Shown here one piece after another: positions 9,993-26,600 of a DNA stretch of 64,000 nt. The first letter of the stretch is position 1. Each line of letters starts with the position of its first letter. A program made the position numbers and the translations under genes. The stretch spans positions 11,665,882 to 11,729,881 of the forward strand of contig NC_088778.1 of NCBI RefSeq assembly GCF_954871325.1, read 5' to 3'. The notes beneath the pieces were generated by a model. The model saw only the letters and a program-made list of their open reading frames with translations. It made no database searches and had not been told where the DNA came from. This stretch comes from Gordionus sp. m RMFG-2023. Taxonomy: Eukaryota; Nematomorpha; Gordioida; Chordodea; Parachordodidae.

Positions 9993-12900
9993 GTGACTGT
10001 GACGACTGTAAAAGACAGGATAAAAATCAATTAGATATATCTATGCATAGATTAAACACGTATAAAGCTTTATCTAATGAAACTTATTTGTGCCTAACAT
10101 CGGTTGATCCTATACTAGAGGCATTTTTACTATCCCAGGAGTTATCTAATAACGCGTGCGATGAACCAGAATTACAAGTTATTTTTACGTAATTTATTTA
10201 TTTTATATGATAAAGAGTGTTACATATTAGTAACGATTTTATTCTGTTAATATATTTTATATTGTAGATAATGAAGGTTTAAGGCTAACAAATTAAACTT
10301 TTACTTCATATTAAATTTTATAAGAAACGATATAGCGGGGTTGATGGCTTGATTTGAACGTAGGAATTAATAAGATGGCTTGATTTGAACGTAGGAATTA
10401 ATAAGATGGCTTGATTTGAACGTAGGAATTAATGAGAATCGATTTAAAAATATTAAATTAAGATCTTTATTTTTAAAAGTTCAGGTAGAAGTTTTATAAT
10501 AATAATCTCTTTATATATACAAAAAATAAAATAAATCAATTTTATATTTAATATATATATATCATATAATATATAATATATCGTTTCTTATAAGATTTAA
10601 TATGAAGTAAAAGTTTCATTTGATAACCTTAAACCTTCATTATCTACAATAAAAAATATATTAACAAAATAAAATTGTTACTAATATGTAACATGCATCA
10701 CTTCCAAAAAAAAATAATAAAAAAATTAAGTATTGACAATACAAATTTTTGACGGTTTCAACCCACAAGGGTCTTTTTCAATTTAACAGGTTACCTTTTG
10801 GACTAACAGCGTCAACTGCTTATTTTCAAAAGACCATGGACGAACTTTTTTCTGACTTATTATTTAGATGATTTGCTAATTTTTGGTAAGGATAAAGAAG
10901 ATCATTTTAACAAATTAAGAAAAGTGTTTATAAGAATGCTGGAATATGGTTTGATTAGAAATATTATAAAAAGTGAATTTAGCAAAGATAGTATTAAATA
11001 TTTAGGTTACTTAATAAGTGACAAAGGTATATAACCATTCAAAGAAAAGATTAATCCGATAAGTACCATGACTGAACCTAATAATAAGGATGAATTGCAT
11101 TCTTGGTTGGGTCTTATGAATTATTATTCGAGATTTATAAGAGGTTTTTCTAAATTAGCACCTAATTTATATGAATTGCTTAATAGGGGTAAAAAATTTC
11201 ACTGGGAAGTTAATAAAAAAAGCTAGTTTTTACAAAATTAGAGAAAAATTGTGTAATGCACCAGTTCATGCGCATTATGATAAAAATAAGAATTTGTTTA
11301 TTTCAACTGATGCTTCGAATAAAGGCATGGGTGCAGTCTTATTTCATGTAGAAGAAGATGGTCATGAAAGACCAATTGAATTTATGTCCAATAATATATA
11401 TATTTGAATTTCTTTATAACCAAAAGAACATGTATATAAAAACTTATTTATTTATTTAAGAAAAATTTTATATATTAGTTATTCATTTCCAATATATATA
11501 TATATATATGTATTTAGATTTACAAAAAAAAAATAATTTAAAAAAATTAAATATCTGGGAAAACATGATAATGGAATTAATTTTAAGATACAATCAATCA
11601 AACAGGGGAAAGTAGGTGATAAAATATAATAACAAGAATTAAACATATTTTTGAGCTTTGCTTTCAACATCGGACTCTTTTATATTTTGATATACTTGTT
11701 TTATTGAATTCGTATATTCCACTGAAAACCCCTATTTAATGCTTCTCGATGGGAATAGGTAATGCGGAAAAAAAAACTGAGAATATCTTTAGTTTAAAAG
11801 ATTTCCATGGTCAGAAATGTCTTAATTGTTAAAAGCGAGAAAACTTTAAATATGGGAATATTAAAATAAGGTTTAGAAAATCTTTCATTTTTACATATAA
11901 GAAAGTCATTGACAACTTCTACCTCTTATATCTTTAGATAGAATACGAGGAAATGAATATCCGTGTCCGGGCTTATGCCGTTGATCTATTGAATGAATGC
12001 ATTAATAGCGAAGAATCAAAACTTTTATTGAACGAGCAATACGGAGCGCAAAATGTAGGTGAAAAAATTCAAGAACATTTTACAAGAGTTAAGATAGCGC
12101 GTTACTTAGATCAAAAGGAGGTAGGAATATCATGTGGCATATACATATTTTATTATTCTATATATATTTTTTTAAAGTTTGCATTTGTTTATGTATATCG
12201 TGGATTGTTGTTAGGAAGATTTTAAATTGATTTATTTTGTTTAGTGACATTTAAAAAATCGCCAATATTCTAAATATTCTAAATAAGTAATTTTATTCGA
12301 AAATAGAAAATGAAATGATCAATTAACAAATACCTGCAAAATATTTTTATAATTTAATATATTCTTTCTAACACCCTTTTACCTATTTAAATATAACATC
12401 TATCTTCCTTATGATTCTAACTCTCCCTGCCAAGTTATGTGTAATACGCACGCACTTGTTACTAACTTTATCGGCTTTTATATCTTCAAGACTACCACTC
12501 AAAATTTATTTTATTTAGACAGGTAATGTTAGGATGAAAAAATCATATTTACAAGATAATTGAATAAATTTTTAGTTTCTTCCTGTTTTTTTATAATATA
12601 AAATTGATTATTGTCGTGTTATAGTTCATAAAATTATAGCGGTTCATTCTGATTTTGCAAATCGGTTAGATCAGAAACCTGAAATGAAAGAAAAATAAGG
12701 AATCGGGTTGAATCGTTGGTTGATTTAATATCCAATTGCATGATTTTTTAAAATTATATTATTTATTCTAGTTCATAGCTCATCCAATTACACAGAGGCT
12801 CTTACGAATTGAGTGGCTAGGTGAATGGAGCACGTGGGTATCATTACCAACCTGGAAATACTTATTTTGTTGGTCCCTGAAAATTTTAGTCCTCCCGTTT

Positions 12901-15900
12901 ATCATTTTATCATATTTCCTTTTACCAAACATTAGGTAAAAAAATCGGTGATTTTGTAAATTTATTTATCAGGTCGATTTTTAAATCTTAAAAAAAATCA
13001 AATTTTTTATCTCATTAATAATTAAAAATGAAGTTAGACAGTTAAAATGGGTTGATAATATAGTGGAAGATATTAGAGGTCTACAAGGCACAGTCCGGCC
13101 CAATTATGTCCGTTAAGAATTTTTGCATAAGTTGCACGGCCCACCCCCAAAAATTTTTTGTCCGGTCAAGCCTGACCTTAAAAAAAAATTTGCCAGAAAC
13201 CAAGCTGCCCCAAAATTTTTTTAAAAATTTGCTTGAGGCAGGACCAAAAATAGATCGAAAAGTCAAACGCGCCTCGGATAGTTAAAAATTTATAAAAGTA
13301 CACTACCGTCCTAATTTTTTATGCTAATTTTCCAGCCATCAGATTTTAAAACTATTCTATATCATAATCTATATCTGATTTTTTCTCAATTTAAATTAAG
13401 GCTCTTATATCTCTCCTGGATAGCTATCTATTTCAATAACAACCTATTTATAAATCATTGTGTTTAATATCTCTGTACTGTATTTATTGGATCATGTCAT
13501 AAATGTCTTACTTAATTTCTTTTTAATTAACTATTATTTATAGACTTGATTTTTTACTTAAACAGCTCTTAAAATACACATAAATAAGAATATTGTAATA
13601 TTTTTTCAAATAGATGTGAATCAAAATATTAACTTGAAACTCAAAAAGGTATATCAAAGAATGTCCAGGCTGCCATTAAAATTTTACATAGTCACCCTGG
13701 CCTATAATTTTATATATAATAGGGAATGAAGTTTTATGAAAATTACATTTTTATTCATAATTATCATTCCATCCTTCATCAATCATTTAACGGTCTATTT
13801 TATTTATCTCCATCGTTTTTATTTTTTATTCAACATTTTATTTTATACAACTAAAAAATAATATTTTAAACTTTTTGGGAAAGAAGGGGGGTGGGGGCGG
13901 GGGTGGGGGGGGGGGGGGGGTAGAAGTGGAATTAAAAATTAGGCGTTTGAATTGAACATTATTTTTATTTTATTAACTTTATTTTCATCATAAAGAAATT
14001 CTATATAGTTAAAAAATTATTCAAAAATGTTACGAAAGCCCAGCCCGGCCCAAATTTTTTTTATCTAATTGCCCGACCAGGCCTAAGATATTTTTATGTG
14101 GGCTTGCCTGGCCCAGTCCATTATAAATTTGCCCGACCCTGCCCGTTTTAATTTATGTAAAATGCCAGGACCGCGGGCAGGGCTTTCTAATGGGCCGGAC
14201 TTTGCAGATATCTAATAGATATGTAAAAATATAAAATAGAAATAGTAGGCAGTTAATTGTTTGCATGTGTAAAAATTACTCTTTAAGCTTGCGTAAAAGG
14301 GTGCGAATTTTAAAAACGGCTAGCCCAATTTTATCAAAAAAAAATCATTTCACTTTTCCTCTCGCTGACTATTATAATATAAAATATCAAATTCTTAGAT
14401 GCTATAATTAAATTTTGCTTAATATAGTATTACTTTTTAAAAATAAATTTATCAATAAAGACTTTCGAGGCAATTACGATCACCCGTCAATAAATTTGTT
14501 AGCCACATTTTATCATACGCCATCTTTTTAGCAATCTTGTTTATGCATAGCGAATTTAGTGAAAATAGCAATCTACATGGCCCTCCTAGAACAGGTTAGA
14601 AATATAATATCTAAATTTTATTATCATATTTATATATAACAATGAAACCTCTAAATGTCATTTATGTTGACCCCCCAATAATTAATGACAATTAAAATCA
14701 TATAATCAAAATGTTATTTTTTATATGTCAGGACTTGAATATTATATCATAGTATGGGTTTTAGGCCTAACGTGGCTTCTGCTTAAGACCTTAGTGGCAC
14801 AAGGTTCAAAAAAGTTTTTCTCACTTTGGTGGAATTGGTATATTAGTATTTTATTATAAATTTTTAAACATCGTTTAAGTGATTTTTCTATATCATAACT
14901 AAAGCGATTTTTATATTCTTGTTAGATATTTTTATAAAATATATTAATCTTTCAACCAATATAACGAATACCTGAAAAAGTTTTCCTTTTTACTATTTTT
15001 ATAATAATTAATAACTGGCTCAATAAAAATTTTAAACATGCTTTATATTCATATATTTTATATTATAATTAGGTATGATCTGATAAACTTAATAGCCTTT
15101 TACTCTACGTTTCTATTTTGGGGACTCTCTTACAGAGATTTATTGAAAAATAATCATTCCAATTTAGAAAGAAAATATTGGGATAGTTTTGATCCCACAT
15201 TAATAGCGGAGGGTAATTTCGCTATAGCAAAGGTTTTGGCTTTTGGAAAATTGCTCAACACATTTCAAATCAATAAATATCTCGGACCACTCCAAGTAAA
15301 TTTAATAATTTATATTTCGAAATTAACATTTTAAGAAATAACCCGATAACTAACAGGTTTCATTAGGACGCATGGCGTATGATATCTTAGTATTTTTGGT
15401 GGTCTACTTTTTGTTACTTTTATCGTTCGCGACTGGTCTAAATCATTTTTACTATTATTACCAAGGCATGATTAAGATTGAAAAAGGTGGATTGAAGAAG
15501 TACCAGATTCCTTCATTTACTACGTATGATATAATATTTAATATATTTTTTGAAAAAAGCTTATTAATTTTTATACTACTGACTATTGACAAAGGAATTT
15601 TTTATATATAGGCTGGTTCAAACTTATAAAACACTTTTTTGGGCACTATTTGGAATGTCCCCAATAGAATCGGCTGATGTTGTGATAAGTAATTATGATA
15701 GTGAAAAGAATGCGATTATAGATAGCGTAAAAGACGAGCATTCTTATACTCAAACAGTGGGTTATATACTTTTTGCTGTGTTCCATCTAATTGCCATAAT
15801 TATTTTTCTTAACATAATGATCGCTATGATGTCTAACTCATTCCAAAAAGTACAGGTATAATAACTCTTAGAAATATAAACCAAGGATGATAAATTTTAC

Positions 15901-16759
15901 AAAAAAATGTTTATATAATATAAATATAATATTCCTATAATACAATTAAATTATTTATGTATTCTAAAGTTCAGATTCAATAAAATAAAATAATTGAATC
16001 GAAACTTCAATAATTTTAAAAAAAAACATAATTGATATAATGTCGAACTCAAGGAGGAGGGCATTTTATTATGTGACCATTTACATAAAAATTATTGACT
16101 TTTTTAAAAGAAAAATTTTGAACTATGTTTTTACCCAAAGCTCATTTTAAAAAATAAATCACTTTTGACGATAATATAGGGGGCTTGTTTTTAATTTTAG
16201 GATAATGCTGATGTGGAATGGAAATTTGCACGAACAGCTGTCTGGATGAGTTATTTCGAAGATGGAAGAACACTGCCCCCACCAATCAACTTGCTGCCCT
16301 CTATGAAGTCTATCATGAAGCTTTGTTCAGTTTAAGAAATTTATTATATAATTTTTGTAACTTTTTTAAAAAATGTCCTAAAGTTTAATTGTGCTAATTA
16401 AATGAAAATGTTAACAATTTTTTTTTGAAATTTATTTAGGGTCAAATGTTTAGAAAGAAAAAAGGTAAAGGGGACAATGTTTTTGACGAAGAATACCAAG
16501 TAGATGGCATTATAAAATTTTAATAGAACTATTTAATAATTATTTATAGAAACTGATAACGCTCATAATTGATAGATACACGCGTCATAAATTGAAGTCA
16601 TAATAATAAATACAATTCTCTTTAATCGTTTTTTGTAGGAAGGACAATTCAGATAGTATGAAAAGTTCTGGAAAATGGATAAATGAGTCGAGCTTATATT
16701 CCACTTCGACAGATGGATCCTATAGAAATTTGACTGATACTTCATATGAGCATAAATAA
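9993..16759 (+). CDS. TRPC-type cation channel, 3' eleven exons
   Basis: A TRPC/TRP channel forms tetrameric Ca2+-permeable pores in the plasma membrane downstream of phospholipase C. Exons inferred: 9993-10177, 11938-12120, 12772-12935, 14461-14594, 14732-14837, 15073-15295, 15357-15523, 15612-15855, 16201-16329, 16440-16499 and 16643-16759. All borders are AG/GT with matching phases, and together they give 569 residues plus a stop. Exon 1 carries the post-ankyrin DCDDC...[14 protein letters not shown] block. Exon 3 starts [11 protein letters not shown] and enters the membrane region; exon 4 has [10 protein letters not shown]. Exon 8 has the pore helix [12 protein letters not shown] with the TRPC LFW triplet. 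Exon 9 holds the TRP box [17 protein letters not shown] followed by [11 protein letters not shown]. The tail after it is short. The N-terminal ankyrin exons are not found, so the entry is partial. Introns 1 and 3 are inflated by transposons. Subtype within TRPC is not assigned. Confidence 0.88.
10218..10693. mobile_element. MITE with long inverted repeats in TRPC intron 1
   Basis: Left arm from TGTTACATATTAGTAAC and right arm ending GTTACTAATATGTAACA form inverted repeats of roughly 120 bp each, including the words GATAATGAAGGTTTAAGG and its complement and ATATCGTTTCTTATAAG and its complement. The loop holds a 31-bp tandem array (10343-10435). No coding capacity. I found no clear target duplication. 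Confidence 0.7.
10343..10435. repeat. 31-bp tandem repeat, three copies
   Basis: The unit GATGGCTTGATTTGAACGTA plus 11 bases starts at 10343, 10374 and 10405 and is almost invariant. It lies in the loop between the arms of the MITE at 10218-10693. Confidence 0.9.
10740..11410 (+). mobile_element. Ty3/gypsy pol fossil in TRPC intron 1
   Basis: Plus-strand pieces resemble the reverse transcriptase and RNase H part of Ty3/gypsy elements; the clearest is the RNase H block [15 protein letters not shown] near 11305-11350. No LTRs, gag or integrase accompany it. It is heavily broken (many breaks) and looks old. It lies inside the first visible intron of the TRPC-like gene, in the same orientation as the gene. 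Confidence 0.65.
13074..14214. mobile_element. GC-rich non-autonomous hAT-like element
   Basis: Left end TAGAGGTCTACAAGGC followed by CAGTCCGGCCC; right end GGGCCGGACTTTGCAGATATCTA. Flanks GAAGATAT (13066-13073) and ATAGATAT (14215-14222) agree at 6 of 8 bases. Both arms are rich in GGCCCG/CGGGCC words, while the middle is AT-rich and holds a long G-run. It lies in TRPC intron 3 and explains most of that intron's length. No transposase is encoded. Confidence 0.6.
13886..13921 (+). other. G-run able to form G-quadruplex
   Basis: A G-rich run of about 36 bases, almost only G with a few T and one C, on the coding strand of the TRPC intron. It has far more than four G-tracts of three or more, so it fits the general G-quadruplex rule. 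It is inside the hAT-like element at 13074-14214. Its length in the assembly may be unreliable because homopolymers are often miscounted. Confidence 0.6.
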
Positions 16760-18688
16760 TTTGGTTATAATTCTAAATTCATTATGCGACTATATTAACA
16801 TAATTAGTATATAAACATTTATTCTTAATCATAAATTGATAAATATTGTATGAATATCAAAATTTTCAGCACCTTGGCGAGAATAAATAAACTTATAATT
16901 TAAAAATATATATATATGCGCAATATAATAAAATTGAAAAATGAGTAAATAAAATCGAAGTCTATATACTTTACGAACATTCTTACATGACGTTTTCCCA
17001 TCATTTATTGAGCTATGCGAGCTGTAAGTAAATAAATGTATTTTATAGAAATTTTTACTAGAAATGCTTTTCATGGGAAGTGGCTATATAATAAATTTTC
17101 CAACCTGGAAAAAATGATCTTTTCAATAATTAACTTTTTTATCCGTCTTTTTTTACTACCATTATTTGGCTAAAATTTTGATAAATTATTATGAAGATAA
17201 ATTTTTATTAATACTACGCTCTGACTGGGTTGTAGTAATAGGTAAAGTTAAAAGTATATGTTAATATTGACACCAGGCTATGGCATCGATGAATGATCAA
17301 TTGTAGAGACCTAGCGAAATATATTGAAGTATTTTCAAAAAAATTTATTTCAGACTAGAAAGTTGCTTGAAATTTTAAAATTTTATCAGGAAATAAGTTA
17401 TCTGGATTATATTTATAATTTAGTAAAATTATTAGCCTGGTTAGAAATTAGAAAGTTGGCAAATCGTTTTTCCCCAGTAGATTAGCCATTATATCAATAA
17501 ATACAATATTATGTAAACATTATCCCTAATATATTCATTCTTTCCTTTAGACATTTTGTCAAAATTCTTTTTAACTTTTGGAAATCTTCATTTTTTTAAA
17601 TAAAAATCCACACCACATTCTAATATTTTGTTTATTTTTAAGCTTTAAAATTTAAAAAAATCATTTCTATTTCTTTTAGCACAATTTTGAAAAATCGATA
17701 CTCTATTGAAATTTTTAGATTTAGGTCAATGGATTGCAAATATTTTGAAATGGTATTGCTATTTTCAATATTTTACACTCAAACATTAAAATAAAGATAA
17801 AATTAAAAATTTCTGCTTCGTCTCATTCTTATTTTTCCAATTGGTTAATTATATAGTTTAGTTAACGTTTTTTAATTGAAATACAATGAGTGTATGAATG
17901 ATATTTAATTATGTCTGGCTCTGGATGATCATGTTGACAGGTATAAATTTTTATTTTATTAAAACTCGGGTCTTAAAAATAGTCCTGAATTTGCTAAACT
18001 CCTATGGCATATAAACCTAGTTTTCTTAGCCTGGCGATAGTGAAAAGGCGAGTTTAATTAGGGTTTAGTAACATAATTTCCAAGCCAGTTCATTTTCCGG
18101 CTTAAGGTTAGAGAGTTCAGATCAAGTGGGAAACTCATTACTGGATGGTATAGAGGTTATGGGCCTTAGTCTCAGAATGAGGCAATCTACTCTGGGATTA
18201 GTACTGATTTGATGACAAAGTATTGCAGCGTTAAAATAAAGTATAATAATCGTCATTTTATAAATAATATTTTGTTTTTTATTGAGTATTTAATTCATAC
18301 TATATAGCTCTATTCCAATCATAACCTATAACATAAAAATTAACTTTCATTTTATAAAAAAGGAATTAGGACTAAATGTTCTTAAAAACACTAATATTTA
18401 TAATTTTCGTTTTAAAAATTAAAATTCCTTGGGCTTTGATGTTAGGACTCTTATCTTGCTGTCTATGTTTATAAAAAAATTTAAAGTTCCGCTTGAATGT
18501 CAAAAGTAAAAAATTCACATTTTCGGAAATGAAGAGACGCATGGAGTCCAAAATTATTATATACCTAAAGACAACAAAATTAAACTATGTGGCCTTAAGT
18601 AATCACCCGATGATAAATTAGTAAGCTCCAGGATGCTTAGCATTTGGGTCCTCGTAATTAGTTTTGTTAAAGAGTCCGATTTGGGTCT
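16760..18688. other. Intergenic, TRPC to CDK5
   Basis: About 1.9 kb with no convincing exon on either strand. The TRPC stop is at 16757-16759. Partial copies of the palindromic MITE family words occur near 18660-18690 (TTTTGTTAAAGAGTCCGATT and a second, similar start), suggesting a broken or nested copy just before the one listed next. Confidence 0.4.
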
Positions 18689-18872
18689 TATTTTGTTAAA
18701 CGGCCCAATTAAGATATAAGCTAAATAATATTAGATAAACCTCGAGAATTGGTAAATAGATGCCCAAACCTTTCTGCCATCTATGAGCAAAATCTCCAGG
18801 CTTATATAATATTATTTTGTTTATTCAATACGTTTTTAAAAATCGTCCCGAATCGGGCTTTAAACAACACTC
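18689..18872. mobile_element. Palindromic MITE copy upstream of CDK5
   Basis: Begins TATTTTGTTAAACGGCCC and ends GGGCTTTAAACAACACTC. It shares the interior words CCATCTATGAGCAAAATCT and CCAGGCTTATATAAT with the copies at 24043, 36632 and 26601. Target duplication not recognisable. Its right end lies only about 95 bp from the CDK5 start codon, so it may form part of the 5' UTR or promoter. Confidence 0.6.
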
Positions 18873-18966
18873 ATCATAAGAAAACGGCTAATAAATATTT
18901 TTTTATTTTTGGAGTGGAATACAATTTTGTCAATAACATATGAAAGCCATCGATTTTTTAAAAAAA

Positions 18967-22861
<3,895 letters not shown>

Positions 22862-24034
22862 TATGTAATCGTTATCCCATTATATTTATATATATAAACA
22901 TTGTATGTCAATAGTGTATTGTGATGTAATGCTCAAATCATTAAATATTTTTTAAATTATTCATGTATATAGTATACACATAATAACAAACAATTCTTGT
23001 TTTGAGCTTAGTCATATCGTTGCATATTAAATAATCATGTATAATATTAAATGAAATTATAGGATAGAATCAGATACTTTTTTTAAGATAAGAATAAAAA
23101 TAATATGTAAAAACTGGAAATAGAAATCGAATATATCAGTAAAAAAATTTAGTTTAATTTCCAAAAGATGATAAACAATGTTTTACTAAATCCAGAACTT
23201 CATATGAATATCCACTCGCTTCTGATATTTGTATCAGAAAGGATGACATTGTTCTTGGTATAAGAGGTTTCAAAATTAGATGCAATCTCCCCACTGAAAC
23301 ATTCCATATTATTTGAAAACTTTGGTAAATCCATAATTTTATATAAAAATTAGAATAACTGATTTGATCTCTATTAACTTCTCGTTAATATCAACCAAAA
23401 TTAGTTCAACTAAGTCCGAAAAAATTCAAAAATAGTCGGCTACATCCAGATCGAGTTTTAAACTAAATAGAAGAATTCAGATTTGATTCCAACTTACTAC
23501 TTTCTAAATTATTTTGGTGTAACTATTGGGTCTTAACCCCGTCTGGTTGACTTTTACAAAAGATGTTTTTCACAAAATCAAAAATTACTGCCTACTAGGT
23601 CACTTGTCGCCATCATGTAAATTGATTAATTAACTAAATAAAAAAAAATTTATCCGATACTCAAGGTAATGGTATCACCGATACTTTCAATTTTAACCGT
23701 CACTGATACTCAAAAATGATAATTAATTTTTGCCATGATTTACGAAAAAAAAATTCATGAACATTTCTAAACCGATAAAAAAGAGAGAGAAGGTACTGTT
23801 ATTCTTTATTTCCTATATCTTTTAATTTTTCTATAGGGGGGAATAATTGTTTTATATATAATAATTTTTTTCAAACATTAAAAATTTTCTAGAACTAATC
23901 AATATAAAATTTATTATCTTATTACCAATCATATTAAAAATGGCGATTTCGAACACAAATAAAAAAATATTCGAAAATAAAAATATTTAAGAGTGAATAT
24001 AATGTTAAAAAATATCATAGCTATAACCGGTATG
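22862..24034. other. Intergenic after CDK5, no gene seen
   Basis: AT-rich with no long frames and no recognised repeat ends. The CDK5 stop is 22859-22861. I cannot identify its poly(A) site with confidence. Confidence 0.4.
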
Positions 24035-24042
24035 TAAATCAC

Positions 24043-24265
24043 TAGTGTTGTTAAACGGCTCATTTTGAGCCAATTTTTTAAAACGGCTAACTCAATATTT
24101 TAGCCAGAAAAATATTGCCTAAGTCTCGAGATTTCGTTAATATATGCCTAGACCTTTGTTCCTTCTATGAGCAAAATCTTGAGGCTTGCGTAATATTTTT
24201 CTGGACGAAATATTGAGTTAGCCGTTTTTAAAAATCGGCTCAAATCGAGCCATTTAACAACACTA
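24043..24265. mobile_element. 223-bp palindromic MITE, copy 1
   Basis: Ends TAGTGTTGTTAAA and TTTAACAACACTA. The arms remain complementary almost to the centre (AACGGCTAACTCAATATTTT against AAATATTGAGTTAGCCGTTT), so the single strand can form one hairpin. Flanked by a perfect 8-bp duplication TAAATCAC (24035-24042 and 24266-24273), the hAT length. Nearly identical to the copy at 36632-36854. Confidence 0.92.
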
Positions 24266-24273
24266 TAAATCAC

Positions 24274-25800
24274 AGCAAAATATAGATTTAAATAATCAAT
24301 ATATGGTTCATAAATGAGGATTTAATCTATGTGATTGCACCAATTTTTTAATAATTTGTTCTGAATGGAGATTAAATCTCGATGTATAAGTAAAGATATC
24401 CATTTAATCGACTTTAAGTGTTGTACCTTTGAGATAAGTTTTTATTCTATGTAATGAATAAAAGATCCTCATCTGTGCTTGTACTAATTGATATTGTTGC
24501 CAAAATATACAATTTGTAAACTGGATAGACATTTGATGAATCACAAATCGTTCATTGATTTGAGTAAAAAATATTTTCAAGTGAAATAAGAAAGGTTATT
24601 TTATAGTAGTTCTCAATTGAGTCCAAGTTAATATTGGAACCATTTGTTTGTCTAGGTGCATGTTTAAACTTACGAATCTCAATATAATTTCGCTTTCTTC
24701 TCAATAATCATATCTTGAAAAGTTGATTTATATCTTAGTTTTCTAAGTGGTAATAAATAATTTTAGCGATTCTCATAGCTTCAGCCAAATCCAATCATTT
24801 TTTTTAAATTGCATAAAAATATGGTGTAATAGAATATTAATACATTCCATTGAAAAACGAAATCAATTGTATTTAATCTAATAATGTATCTGCTTAAGAT
24901 GAAATCTGGTTAAGACCATTCCAATATTTCTCCAAGGCCATTCAAAATAAGCTTTTCTAGATCAAAAAATGCTATAACAGCTAGTAATGAAGATTCTCCC
25001 CTTCTCGGGAATGCTTTATGCAGTTTCTTCCTGATAACAAGAAGACATTTCACATCTAGAAATGTCCCAATCATTGTTATTAGTAGATAAATTAAATTGG
25101 TTTTTTTTGGTTGATAAAATTATTTTGTATCCATCAATGTGGTTTGAAAAATATGTAAGAAAATATATTTTAAATTTTAGTAAGATAAGATATTAATACA
25201 AAGGAAGGAAGTATTTAAATTAATTTTAACTTTTTGCTGATTTAAAATAAAATATAACCTATTTGAAATAGAATATTTTGCAATTCACAGTTAATAAAAA
25301 CATATATTTTTTACCCCGTTGACTACGCGCCTGTACATTATTATTTTTTGAAATCGGTTAAAAATATGGTAATGGTGCATCTCTGATAGTTTTCTTTGAA
25401 AATTTCTAAATGGTTTTTAGATTCATTCTAAATCTTTGCGATATTCATTAGTTACTGTTTTTATCCATTGATCATTTTTAGATCAACTGACTAATAAATA
25501 TCTATTTAGGGTTTCCCATCCACAAAAGAAAAGTATCCCCACCCCCAAAAAGATAAAGTGTCAATCAAAAAAGGATCTCACTTTTACCATTTATGCTCTT
25601 TATACAGTTTTTGTTTTGTTTAATAATAATAAATATTCTGTTTTGTTTTAAATATAAAAGTTTCAAAAAAGCAATTCTTATCAATTTTTCTTAAATTTTA
25701 GTTACATTTTATTTCTAACTTTTTGCGATATTTTTAATCTTTATTTTTCTTATCTTTTCTCTTTTTTTTTCTCCTCATTTTTATGAGTATGACTAAATAC
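24274..25800. other. Gene-free stretch with repeat scraps
   Basis: No coding signal. At 25508 there is AGGGTTTCCCATCCACAAAA, the left-end form of the CCTTTT-rich repeat whose right ends are at 21778 and 30558. The GC-rich word TACGCGCCTGTAC near 25325 echoes the scrap near 1196. Confidence 0.35.
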
Positions 25801-26600
25801 TAGTGTTATTAAAGTAACTAGTCATATTTTTGTAAAAAAATAACTGTAACTAGTTATATTTTTTGGAATGAAACTGCTAAATGTAATTAGTTATTTTTAA
25901 TATATTCATATATATATATTATTATAAATATATTCAATAATTAATTTGAATGTTATATTATAATAATTAACTTTAAAATTTATTAATTAAAAATTTTGAA
26001 TAAATATCTGATTCTATATGTTGGTCTTTTTTGTATAGTTAATTAATAATGATAAATGAATCAGACAGATATAGAATCATAGCTATACCCTAGATTTTTC
26101 TAGGGGGGGAAGCACTATGATGTGGGTTTTCGCCCCATAAATTTTATTGGTAAGTCCACTTTTGTAGGACATTGGCTAGCTTATATTTTTATAAAAATAA
26201 TGGTTTATCACTTTTTTCTAAAAATTTTGAATTATAGAATTATAGTCGTTATTTAAAAAAATTGTTACTTATTTTTCTTTCAAATTCTTTAGTGTGGTAC
26301 ATTTAATATATCTTAGGGAGAAATAGGGTGGTGTGTGTAGAAGGGAATTATTTTTGCTAAAAAAGTTATTTACGAGAACAGGCAAATTTCTGAAGGAAGG
26401 ACTACGGTTTACAGAATTTAATATTAACTCTGACTAGTCATTTATGAGAATGATTCAGAATGATGATAAAGAAATTTTATCATTTTCTAAAAGTTTTACC
26501 AAAATAAGATGTTAAAATACCTTAGCCAAACTTAAAAAAGTATTTTGGATTTTACTTAGAAAAGTAATACAGGCAATATTAGCATTAAGTGTTTCCTATA

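Noticed and set aside
18940-18966. Longer CDK5 start giving nine extra residues (MKAIDFLKK)
   Set aside because: The family protein starts at the MxKYEKLEK position, and the ATG at 18967 gives exactly that. The upstream ATG cannot be excluded without transcript data.
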